In this document: piece by piece, positions 34,343-42,581 of the stretch
Numbering within the stretch: position 1 is the stretch's first letter
How the letters are laid out: each line of letters opens with the position of its first letter
Assembly (NCBI GenBank): GCA_964527735.1
Contig: CAZGPG010000003.1
Span: 208,608 to 272,607 of the forward strand
Direction: 5' to 3'
DNA length: 64,000 bases
DNA from: JBEBVQ01 sp964527735
GTDB taxonomy: Bacteria > Bacteroidota > Bacteroidia > Chitinophagales > Chitinophagaceae
Position numbers and translations under genes: made by a program
The notes under the pieces: generated by a model
Seen by the model: only the letters and a program-made list of their open reading frames with translations
The model's database searches: none
What the model was told of the DNA's origin: nothing

Positions 34343-36253
34343 ATGAAGCGATTTAACTACAGGCTCGCCCTGATACCGGTATGCCTTTCCGGAGCATTTC
34401 AGATGCATGCACAGACTACTGACTGGGTATCTCTTGCCACGGAAAAAGTGAAGCTGGATGCGGAGCGCGCTTTCTGCATTTACGTATCGGATATCAACAA
34501 CGATCATTATCCCGATATGATCACCTTGCACGGCGATGCCACGGAGAACAGCCTCCGTGTATATATGAACGTGGCAGACGCCACATCATCCGGCCGTATC
34601 TTTGTGGATGTGACCGATGCATCGGGCGTTAATGCGAAACCCGGCGGCGGGCCGAGCCGGACAACACTTACCGTTGCCCTGGCCGATATAAACAATGACG
34701 GAAACGTGGATCTGGTGCGTGGTAATTACTACCACCGCCTGGTTGGCTTTACGGATCATGGCGACCGGTGCGAGGTGTTGCTGGGAGATGGTAAGGGGCA
34801 CTTTACACTCGTGCCGGATAATGGTCTGCATGAGTTGGGTCTGATCAACACGATCGGTTTCAGTTTTCTAGATTATGACAAGGATGGTAATATAGACTTA
34901 TTTATTCCCACCTGGTTTAAGGATTATGATAATGAAATATGGTCTCCCGGGTATCTCATGAAAGGGAATGGCGACGGTACATTCACTAATGTAACAGCAC
35001 AGGCGGGCATTACTTTCAATGAACCGATGTACGGCAGCAGCGTGGTAGACTGGAATAACGACGGCTGGCCGGATATTGCAACGGCCCCTTACTGCCGGAC
35101 GAATGGTCAGCTGCTGCGCAATAACGGAAACGGTACGTTTACGAATGTTGCGCAGCAGGCAGGGTACAATGCCCGTTATATGCAGGGCGATGCAGGGCGT
35201 AATCTATGTATGTGGGCAGCAGTTCCTGAAGATTATGATAACGACGGCGATATGGATTTTTTCTTCAGCCTGGTGCATGGCGGCAACGATCCCAATGAAG
35301 GCCGCTCTGCTATTTTCCTGAATGGCGGCGCTGCAAACAATTACAAGCTCACCCCCGACAGGGATCTGATGGTCAAGAAGAATCCGCAGTCTTCCCATAA
35401 CGGCGATTATGACGGCTCCTGGTTCGATCTGGAAAATGACGGGCTGATGGACCTTGTAATGGTGCAGGGGACGTATGCACCCACAACCGACAGGCTGTAT
35501 ATTTTTCACCATGGGCAGGATCACGTCCTGACGGATATTACAGGCGACCTGGGATTACTCGGGCCGGGCCTGCGCGATCTGCACCTGGTAGAAGCGATGG
35601 ACTATGACCTGGACGGAGATGATGATATTATCTTCTGCCGGACGGGGCAGCCGCGGACATTACAACTGATCGAAAACCGGATCGGACAGGATAACAACTG
35701 GACGGCGGTATCCTTACGGGCGCCGAATGGAGTGAATAAAAGCAGCATCGGAGCACGGATCCATGTATGGAGCGGTGGTGTAAAGCGGATGCGTGAGGTT
35801 TATGCAGGCCGCGGCAATGCTTCCGGTCAGCAGCCCTTTACGCTGGTGTTCGGCCTGGGTAATCATACCGTTATTGATTCCATCACCGTACAATGGCCGG
35901 ATGCTGCGGGCAGCAAAACGACGGTAGTAAACCCGCCCGTCAACCGTTACTTAGAGATCACATCAACCGGTTTACTGGTGCGGAATACAGAAGCACAGAC
36001 GATCGCGCCGGAGCTTAAATTATATCCCAATCCGGCTAAAGATTTTATTCTGGTGCAGGTAGCGGATAATACACCTGTACGAATGCTGGAGATATATGAT
36101 GCGCTGGGGAGAAAAGTGGATGCTGTTCAGTATGAAGATCAGCAGGCGACAAGATACCTATCCGTAAAAAGCCTGCTGCAGGCGCAATATTTCGTTAAGG
36201 TGACTACTGCCGGCGGAGCGGTATTCATGCGGCCATTTTATAAGATCAAATGA
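34343..36253 (+). CDS. VCBS/FG-GAP repeat protein with ASPIC/UnbV and T9SS type A domains
   Basis: 636 residues (CRTAC1-like). The signal peptide ends at MHAQ, near residue 23. Integrin-type FG-GAP/VCBS repeats (about 45-440) carry Ca-binding loops such as DINNDGNVDLV, DYDKDGNIDLF, DWNNDGWPDIA, DYDNDGDMDFF and DYDLDGDDDII. An ASPIC/UnbV domain follows (about 450-540, SIGARIHVWSGG ... QQPFTLVFGLG ... VQWPDAAGS), then a T9SS type A sorting domain (LYPNPAKDFILVQV). It closely resembles the protein at 51697 over its whole length. The stop codon touches an AATGTG-word palindrome. Such proteins are surface beta-propellers; the partner is unknown. Confidence 0.92.
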   Translation: MKRFNYRLALIPVCLSGAFQMHAQTTDWVSLATEKVKLDAERAFCIYVSDINNDHYPDMITLHGDATENSLRVYMNVADATSSGRIFVDVTDASGVNAKPGGGPSRTTLTVALADINNDGNVDLVRGNYYHRLVGFTDHGDRCEVLLGDGKGHFTLVPDNGLHELGLINTIGFSFLDYDKDGNIDLFIPTWFKDYDNEIWSPGYLMKGNGDGTFTNVTAQAGITFNEPMYGSSVVDWNNDGWPDIATAPYCRTNGQLLRNNGNGTFTNVAQQAGYNARYMQGDAGRNLCMWAAVPEDYDNDGDMDFFFSLVHGGNDPNEGRSAIFLNGGAANNYKLTPDRDLMVKKNPQSSHNGDYDGSWFDLENDGLMDLVMVQGTYAPTTDRLYIFHHGQDHVLTDITGDLGLLGPGLRDLHLVEAMDYDLDGDDDIIFCRTGQPRTLQLIENRIGQDNNWTAVSLRAPNGVNKSSIGARIHVWSGGVKRMREVYAGRGNASGQQPFTLVFGLGNHTVIDSITVQWPDAAGSKTTVVNPPVNRYLEITSTGLLVRNTEAQTIAPELKLYPNPAKDFILVQVADNTPVRMLEIYDALGRKVDAVQYEDQQATRYLSVKSLLQAQYFVKVTTAGGAVFMRPFYKIK

Positions 36254-36333
36254 ATGTGACAAATGTGTTGAATGTGGGAAATGTGATAAACATATTTGTC
36301 ACATTTCCCACATTCGTCACATTCCCCACATTT
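36252..36333. terminator. AATGTG-word palindrome at gene 3' end
   Basis: 39-base arms (36252-36290 and 36295-36333) match at 32 positions around a 4-base loop. Each arm holds four copies of the word AATGTG at roughly 9-base spacing. It begins within the stop codon of the VCBS gene. Confidence 0.8.
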
Positions 36334-36411
36334 CATTTCTTCCGCCAATTTCCTACCTTGCTCTGTCCGCAAGTGCCTTTCCAGGGTGCTTTCAGGATTT
36401 AAACGCAGGTA

Positions 36412-36570
36412 ATGGTGCGATTGATTCTGCCTCTACTGTTATGTATTATAAGCGCTGTGCCCCCGGTGTGTGCCGGGCCATTCGTATATAACCTGGATGT
36501 CGTGAACGGGTTGCCTTCCAACCATATTTATGGTATGCTGGTAGACCGGAATGTACTATCATCGTATTGA
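36412..36570 (+). pseudogene. N-terminal fragment of a propeller-type (Reg_prop) sensor kinase
   Basis: 52 codons: signal peptide (VRLILPLLLCIISAVPPVCA) followed by FVYNLDVVNGLPSNHIYGML and VDRN, the standard start of the Reg_prop/Y_Y_Y two-component sensors (first blade: GLPSNxVYxIxxDRxGxLW). After VDRN the homology stops, and the sequence continues, in another frame, as the VCBS gene at 36551. The reading frame ends at a TGA five codons later. This is a recombination junction, with the kinase 5' end joined to the VCBS 3' part near 36548-36553. Confidence 0.75.
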
Positions 36571-38083
36571 GCAATACCCGCACCCCGGCGACCGCGCACA
36601 GGTGTATCTGGGAGATGGTACCGGGAAGTTTATACATAAGGCCAATAACGGCTTGACGGAACTGGGTCTGATCAATTACCGTGCATTCAGTGCGCTGGAT
36701 TATGACCGGGATGGCAATCTGGATCTTTTTATACCGACATGGTTTAAGAACTATACCGGTAATGTGTGGGATCATGGCCGCCTGATGAGAGGTCGGGGAG
36801 ATGGTACTTTTGAAGATGTAACGGTAAGCAGCGGTATCAACAATTACCTTGAGCCGATGTATGGCGCCGCCGCAACAGACTGGAATAATGACTGTAACCC
36901 GGATATATTCACTGCACCCTATTGCCGCACCGGCGGTAAGCTGTTCCGCAATGACGGCAACGGTAGCTTTACAAGTATTGGGGAAACCGTTGGCTATGAT
37001 CTGGCCCGCACGGGCGACCGCCAGGCGGCCTGTACATTTGGTGTATATCCGGAGGATGTGAATAATGATGGCTACATGGACATGTTCCTTGCAGTAGTGC
37101 ATGGAGGAAATGCTGCGGGACAGTTCCGCTCTACCATTGCCATTAACCGTGGCCCGGATCATGATTATAAACTGGATATTGATGAAACACTGCTGCCGGT
37201 AAGCCCGCCTGCCTCATCTCATCGCGGTGATTACGATGCTGTCTTTATAGATTTTGAAAACGACGGACGCAAAGACCTGGTAATGGTACAGTCCACCTAT
37301 ATGCCGGCCACAGACCGTACATACTTCTGGCACCAGCAGACAGACGGAACGTTTAAAGATGCTACCTCCCAGCTTGGGTTGCTTGTGCCGGAATTGAAAA
37401 ATTCTTTAGGTATTGAGGCTTTTGATTTTGATCTTGACGGAGATGACGACCTGCTGATCCTCGGGACCGGAGGTTCCTACTTTGATCTGTGGCGTAACAA
37501 TGCTGATAGTATCAGCAAGAATAATTACGTGACGGTAAACCTTCGCCCTCAGAAAGGAAGTGGTATTAATTACAGTGCGATAGGCGCCCGGGTGTATATT
37601 TATTATGGGGGTAAGATGCAAATGAAAGAGGTGCTTGCGGGTAGAGGGATGCATACCGGGCAGCAGCCTTTTATGCTGAGCTTTGGTGCCGGTAAAGCAG
37701 AACGCCTGGATTCAATGGTGATTCAATGGCCCGATGCAACTTGTAGCAGGACGGTCTTGTATGATGTGAAGACAAATCAGGTTGCAACGGCGAATCGTTT
37801 CCCTATCGGCGTTGATGCGTTTGAGCAAACTATTCAGGAACTGAAAGTATTCCCGAATCCTACGGCTCGTTATGTGGTGGTTCAGGGAGCGGGCCTTGCG
37901 ACACATGTTCGTGAAGCGAGGCTGGTAGATGTAACGGGTAAGGTTACGAACATACGCTACAGCGCCAGTGACGGCGACAAGCTGATCTTTGATCTGTTGT
38001 CATTACCCGAAGGAGTGTATTTCATTTATATAACGGATACGGAAGGACAGACGACGACACACAGTTTAATCAAAAAGGAATGA
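36551..38083 (+). pseudogene. VCBS/UnbV T9SS protein lacking its N terminus
   Basis: 510 codons open. Aligned by eye to the relatives at 34343 and 51697, the frame begins inside the first VCBS repeat (YYHRIEQYPHPGDRAQVYLGDG against YYHRLEQYTDRGDRCEVLLGDG). The signal peptide and about 130 residues are missing. The rest is complete: FG-GAP loops (DYDRDGNLDLF, DVNNDGYMDMF, DFDLDGDDDLL), ASPIC/UnbV (AIGARVYIYYGG ... QQPFMLSFGAG ... IQWPDATCS) and a T9SS type A end (VFPNPTARYVVVQG ... PEGVYFIYITD). Without a signal peptide it cannot be exported, so it is probably a pseudogene created by fusion with the kinase fragment just upstream. It is less similar to the two intact copies than they are to each other. 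Confidence 0.75.
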
Positions 38084-38143
38084 TGAGTTATGAACGATGA
38101 ATTTTTCACTCATCATTCATAACTCATCGTTCATAATTCATCA
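38081..38143. terminator. ATGAGTTATGAATGATGA-word palindrome between convergent genes
   Basis: 20-base arms (38081-38100 and 38124-38143) match at 19 positions. A second right-arm copy at 38110-38129 could pair with the same left arm, so two structures are possible. The left arm starts with the stop codon of the VCBS frame. It serves as a candidate bidirectional terminator with the gene at 38148. Confidence 0.8.
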
Positions 38144-38147
38144 CTCT

Positions 38148-39596
38148 TTACCGGATCAGTTTTTCCGTATGCAGCAACATGCCCTGCTCATCCCGGATAT
38201 GCAGGATATATATTCCTGCCGGTAAGTCGCCCGTTGCCAGGCTCGTAGCGTTCTGCTGTTGTATCAGTATCTTTCCGTCCATGCTGTGGAGGGAAGCCTG
38301 AACCGGTTTTCCTGCAGTTATATACACCATATCCTGTACCGGGTTCGGATAGATGATGATGCCGTGGGCGGCTGCTCCTGTTTCGCCTACATGTACATTA
38401 GACACGAGGTAGGGATCCGAAGAACCTGTACAGCCGTTATCGTCCGTAACCTGCACGCGGAAGCTTCCGTTTTGTGTTACAATATGGGCCGGACCATCCC
38501 CGCCATCAATCAATGTATCATCCCGGTACCATTGATAGCTCGCATACGAATCACTGATACTTAGTGTATCCTGATTTACTTGTATCATGGGTGTCGGTGG
38601 TGTACGAACGACAACGCTCAGCTCCTGTGCCAGACCGGTATCACAACTGCCGTTTGCCCTTACGGTGATCATGCCTCCGGTGGCAGTAGCCGTTATGGTA
38701 ATGCTGTCGCCGGTGCTGCTGCCGTTCCAGCCGGCCGGCAGTTCCCATGTATAGGAGAGCGCATTGTCTACCGCGGGAATGTGGTAGGTGGCCGTACTGC
38801 CGGGGCATATGGAATCCATACCGATGATCTCAGCCGGCCGGTGCGGCGTGGTGCAGGTTTTCATGCAGCGTACTGACATCCCGTAGCCGGGCAGGGATTG
38901 GTCGGGGGCGGTAGTGGAGCCGATCTGGACAGATACCGGGTAACCTCCGAGCACCGAAGAAGTCCAGTAGTTTCCAAATGAGCCTTGGTTGGCAAACGTA
39001 CCCCATTCGAAACCACGCCAGCCTGCAGCGGTCAGCTTCAGGTTCGAGGCATAGGCGGAGACCAGGCCTGTAATGCTTTCAGTCGCCAATATATCCACCC
39101 ATTCCTGCTGGGTACCCAGCCGCCAGTGCTTCCCCAATGCGGCACAGGGATCCGTGCCATTGGTAGCGGAAGGTGGCGCGTCCGTCCAGGTGGAGTTTGC
39201 ATCGGCGCCCATCCACCACCAGGCACCGCTGCCATAATAATACTTGTCGGAGCCGTTGGGGATGCCCGAAGGGTTGTTATCGGGATTTAATATAGTTGCA
39301 CGGGCCGTGTCGCTGCCCGGTACCTGGTGACCGTCGTCCCAGCGGCCCCATTGAAAATTGTGGCCGTAAGCGCTGGGGTCATTATAGGCAGTGGCCACCT
39401 GTGGCGCTCCGAGATTCTGCTGCAGCCAGATATTGTTATCTGCAGCCCGTACCGTACGATAAGTTACCTGGTTGCCAAGGTACGTAAATACGACCGATCC
39501 GGTATCTCCCGCATTCGGGCCGGGGTCCACCTGGGCGTGAACGGTGGTACCCAGGCCGCATACGATCATTAACATTAAATGTCTGGTTTTTCTCAT
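38148..39596 (-). CDS. Fib_succ_major-domain surface protein with T9SS type A domain
   Basis: 482 residues with a signal peptide (HLMLMIVCGLGTTVHA). The Fibrobacter succinogenes major paralogous domain follows (about 35-255): YRTVRAADNNIWLQQNLG, HNFQWGRWDDG, CAALGKHWRLGTQQEWVDIL, GNYWTSSVLGG and GYGMSVRCMK. It resembles sulfatase-modifying or C-type-lectin-like folds. After this come a PKD-like region (ICPGSTATYHIPAV...), a short Ig-like part (YQWYRDDTLIDGG) and the T9SS type A end (IYPNPVQDMVYITA ... PAGIYILHIRD). The gene is divergent from the TPR kinase at 39706 with only 109 bases between, so it is a likely target of that system. Confidence 0.88.
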   Translation of the reverse strand: MRKTRHLMLMIVCGLGTTVHAQVDPGPNAGDTGSVVFTYLGNQVTYRTVRAADNNIWLQQNLGAPQVATAYNDPSAYGHNFQWGRWDDGHQVPGSDTARATILNPDNNPSGIPNGSDKYYYGSGAWWWMGADANSTWTDAPPSATNGTDPCAALGKHWRLGTQQEWVDILATESITGLVSAYASNLKLTAAGWRGFEWGTFANQGSFGNYWTSSVLGGYPVSVQIGSTTAPDQSLPGYGMSVRCMKTCTTPHRPAEIIGMDSICPGSTATYHIPAVDNALSYTWELPAGWNGSSTGDSITITATATGGMITVRANGSCDTGLAQELSVVVRTPPTPMIQVNQDTLSISDSYASYQWYRDDTLIDGGDGPAHIVTQNGSFRVQVTDDNGCTGSSDPYLVSNVHVGETGAAAHGIIIYPNPVQDMVYITAGKPVQASLHSMDGKILIQQQNATSLATGDLPAGIYILHIRDEQGMLLHTEKLIR

Positions 39597-39705
39597 AATT
39601 ACTGTATTTACGGGTTAAAGAAAGAATTATAAATATCAGACCATGCATGCTACGTGAGCTAATAGGTTTAATTTTATGAAGGCTATGTTGTAAAAGTATA
39701 GGCAG

Positions 39706-41760
39706 ATGAAACGCCGCTTCAGTAGGAAAATACTCATTTTGAAAATTATAATTCAATGTGTCTGCCGGGCGCTCCGGATACCCGGTACGGTAGCACGGTT
39801 TATTATATTGTACACGCCTGTGTTGCTGTTTTGGTCTGTTACGTTTGCTCAGGATCTGCCACATACCTATATTTTACCTCCTTATTATTACCCGGCATCG
39901 CCCGATACTGCGGCTGTTTCAGGTCTGATACGGCAGGCGGGGTTGCTGCAGGTCCGCTCACCCGACAGCTCTTTGCTCTTGCTGCGTATGGCTTTCCGGA
40001 AAAGCGTGCAGAGCGGCTATACCTATGGGGCTGCCGACGCATTACTGAGCATGGGTATTGTGTATGGAAACGAAGGGGATTACCGGAACGGTCTCCGGGT
40101 GTTCCGGCAGGCGCTGCCTTACAGCCAGGCCGCCGGAACAGAGCCTGTGAACCTGACTGCCAGCATTTACAACAATATAGGACTGGTATATTATTACCTC
40201 GGTAATTACAGCCGGGCGGTATATTATTATTATCACTCGATCGCGGAAGAGACAGGCAGCCGGGCTATCAGGGATATCTCTGCTAAAGGTTCCCGTTCGC
40301 TCGTGTTTTATTATAATAACCTGTCGGTGCTTCTTTTGAATATCAAGCAATATGACCAGGCAAAATATTACCTCGGCATTGCGGCCGGGATCGTAAAGGC
40401 GCAAAAGCTGAGGCAACTGGAACCGTTGCTGTTGGTCAATAAGGGTTCGCTGTTTGTAGCGGACAATGAGCTGGATAAAGCGCGCGAATGCTTTGAGGAG
40501 GCTATCAGAACAGGCCGGTTATATAACCATCCTCAGGCTGTACGTGCAGCCGGCTATGGGCTGGGGGAGGTCTTGCTGAAAAAAGGAAGTCCGGCACAGG
40601 CGATACCTTATCTGGAAACAGCCCTGCAGAACCGCAGCAAATCCAGCCTGTATTATTCATCTGCCATGCCTGTTTACCTGCTGGGCACTGCCTGGTACGA
40701 GACGAAGGATTATAAGAAAGCGGAGCGTTACCTGATGTTATCCCTGGAGGAAGCCCGCGCAGCCGGCACGTTGAAAGACATCATGAATATACATGACAAG
40801 TTGGCGTCTGTATACATGGAAACAGGACAATACAGGGATGCGGCTGTACATCGCCTGGCATATAGCCGGATGAAAGACAGCCTGCTCGATATTGAGCAGG
40901 GAGCAGCAATACACCGGATGGAAGTGCAATACCGCACCGCGCAAAAAGACAAGACACTGGCATACCAGCAGCTCGTTATCCAGCGCAAGAATACATGGAT
41001 ATGGACTATATCCGCAACATTGGCATTGTTGATCCTGCTTATACTCGCTTTTACCCGTCATCGTCAGCGACTGCAGCAGAAAAAAATACACATTCTGGAA
41101 CAGCAAAAGGAAATACGCTCGCTGAAGGCCGTAATGCAGGGAGAAGAAAAGGAACGGATGCGCATAGCGCGCGAACTGCACGACGGGATCGGCGGTATGC
41201 TGGCGGCGATTAAAATGAGCTTCAGCACCTTTCAGCGTTGGCAGGGCCTTGCCGGCAACAGCGACTATAATGACCTGATGCAGATGCTCGACGAAACCGG
41301 GCGGGAGCTGCACCAGACAGCGCATAACCTGATGCCGGATATGCTTATCAGGCACGGCCTGGCCGAAACATTACGCATGTATTGCGAAACCATCAACGGG
41401 GGCAGGCGATTACATATAGACCTGCAGATCAGTGGGGAGCTCAGGCAGCTCGAACAATCTTTTGCTCTTTCCCTTTACCGTATCATCCAGGAGCTGGTGC
41501 AGAATATTGTAAAACATGCCGGGGCAACACATGCGTTGGTACAGGTAATACAACAGGACGAAATATTAAGTATCCTTGTGGAAGATAATGGCAGCGGGTT
41601 TGATCGCGATGCCGGCCATGCCGGTCTGGGATTGAAAAACATGGAATACCGGGTGTATGTTTTGCAGGGTACATTCTCTATCCAGACCGGGAAGGACAAG
41701 GGTACACTGGCATATATTGAGTTTGACCTGGAAAAAGTAAAGCGGGCTGATGTAATGTGA
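39706..41760 (+). CDS. TPR-containing sensor histidine kinase (HisKA_3 type)
   Basis: 684 residues. A hydrophobic N-terminal segment (about 30-48) is followed by TPR repeats (about 90-370, including LTASIYNNIGLVYYYLGNYS), a transmembrane helix (about 430-450), a coiled coil and the HisKA_3 acceptor box ARELHDG near residue 490. The HATPase_c domain shows ELVQNIVKHAGAT, VEDNGSGFD and GLGLKNMEYRV. It pairs with the regulator at 41854. Its last codons (ATG TGA) are formed by an AATGTGAC palindrome word, and the palindrome fills the gap to the regulator gene. It is divergent from the Fib_succ protein gene. Confidence 0.92.
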   Translation: MKRRFSRKILILKIIIQCVCRALRIPGTVARFIILYTPVLLFWSVTFAQDLPHTYILPPYYYPASPDTAAVSGLIRQAGLLQVRSPDSSLLLLRMAFRKSVQSGYTYGAADALLSMGIVYGNEGDYRNGLRVFRQALPYSQAAGTEPVNLTASIYNNIGLVYYYLGNYSRAVYYYYHSIAEETGSRAIRDISAKGSRSLVFYYNNLSVLLLNIKQYDQAKYYLGIAAGIVKAQKLRQLEPLLLVNKGSLFVADNELDKARECFEEAIRTGRLYNHPQAVRAAGYGLGEVLLKKGSPAQAIPYLETALQNRSKSSLYYSSAMPVYLLGTAWYETKDYKKAERYLMLSLEEARAAGTLKDIMNIHDKLASVYMETGQYRDAAVHRLAYSRMKDSLLDIEQGAAIHRMEVQYRTAQKDKTLAYQQLVIQRKNTWIWTISATLALLILLILAFTRHRQRLQQKKIHILEQQKEIRSLKAVMQGEEKERMRIARELHDGIGGMLAAIKMSFSTFQRWQGLAGNSDYNDLMQMLDETGRELHQTAHNLMPDMLIRHGLAETLRMYCETINGGRRLHIDLQISGELRQLEQSFALSLYRIIQELVQNIVKHAGATHALVQVIQQDEILSILVEDNGSGFDRDAGHAGLGLKNMEYRVYVLQGTFSIQTGKDKGTLAYIEFDLEKVKRADVM

Positions 41761-41841
41761 CAAATGTGTTGAATGTGGGAAATGTGATTTCAGCTTATTC
41801 ACATTCGTCACATTCAAAACATTCAACACATTTGTCACATT
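41754..41841. repeat. AATGTG-word palindrome inside the kinase-regulator operon
   Basis: Outer arms 41754-41776 and 41819-41841 pair perfectly over 23 bases, and further AATGTG words inside can extend the stem. Unlike its relatives it lies between two genes of the same operon, so it could lower expression of the regulator or mark an mRNA processing point. Confidence 0.85.
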
Positions 41842-41853
41842 CCTTAGGAATAC

Positions 41854-42495
41854 ATGAAACGCATGAGTATAAAAATCGCTATCGCAGACGATCATATCAT
41901 GGTTATTAATGGTCTGCAGAAAATGCTGACCGGTCACCCGGACATTACTATAACCGGCGCGTATATGAACGGAGACGAACTGCTGAAGGGTTTGGAAGGG
42001 GAAGTCCCGGATGTGCTGCTCCTCGACATTCAAATGCCGGGAAGAACGGGAGATGAGCTTGCTCCGGTTATACTGGAAAAATATCCGTCCCTGCGTATCC
42101 TGACGCTGACCAACTTCGATAATACATTTTACGCGAAGAACATGTTCCACCACGGAGCGCTCGGTTACCTGCTGAAACGTACCGATGAGGAAACACTGAT
42201 CGAAGCGATTAAAACAGTCTATGAGTACCGGGAATTCCTGGAGCCTTCCATGAAACGGCAGATCGAAGCTGCAAAACAGGAGAAGGTGCCGGGTCAGCAT
42301 CCTGTGCTGACACCGCGGGAGCGGGAGGTGCTGCAACTGATCGTCAATGGCTATACGAGTCAGGAGATCAGTGCAGAATTACACCTCGGTCAGCGTACAG
42401 TTGAGAATTACCGGTTCAGTCTGCTGCTGAAGCTGGATGCCAAAAATGTAGCGGCGCTTGTGAAAAAAGCAATACAGATGGGGCTGGCGGTTTAA
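41854..42495 (+). CDS. NarL/FixJ-family response regulator
   Basis: 213 residues. The receiver domain has ADDH near residue 10, the phospho-acceptor Asp in LLLDIQMPGRTG, the Thr in TLTNFD and the Lys in YLLKRTD. The LuxR-type helix-turn-helix is LTPREREVLQLIVNGYTSQE ... GQRTVENYRFSLLLKLDAKN. A second ATG three codons downstream is also possible. It is cotranscribed with the kinase at 39706, although a long palindrome separates them. It is the likely regulator of the divergent Fib_succ protein gene. The regulator remnant at 53.65 kb resembles this protein. Confidence 0.92.
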   Translation: MKRMSIKIAIADDHIMVINGLQKMLTGHPDITITGAYMNGDELLKGLEGEVPDVLLLDIQMPGRTGDELAPVILEKYPSLRILTLTNFDNTFYAKNMFHHGALGYLLKRTDEETLIEAIKTVYEYREFLEPSMKRQIEAAKQEKVPGQHPVLTPREREVLQLIVNGYTSQEISAELHLGQRTVENYRFSLLLKLDAKNVAALVKKAIQMGLAV

Positions 42496-42581
42496 TCAGG
42501 GATGAGGATTGAGGGGTGAGGATTGAGGAATGAAAGGTGACTACGCCTAATCATCCCTCATCCCTCACTCCTCATCCCTAA
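42496..42581. terminator. GGGATGAGG-word palindrome between convergent two-component operons
   Basis: 30-base arms (42496-42525 and 42552-42581) match at 25 positions. The arms are repeats of GATGAGG/GATTGAGG. The left arm abuts the regulator stop, and the right arm contains the TAG stop of the kinase on the other strand. Confidence 0.75.
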
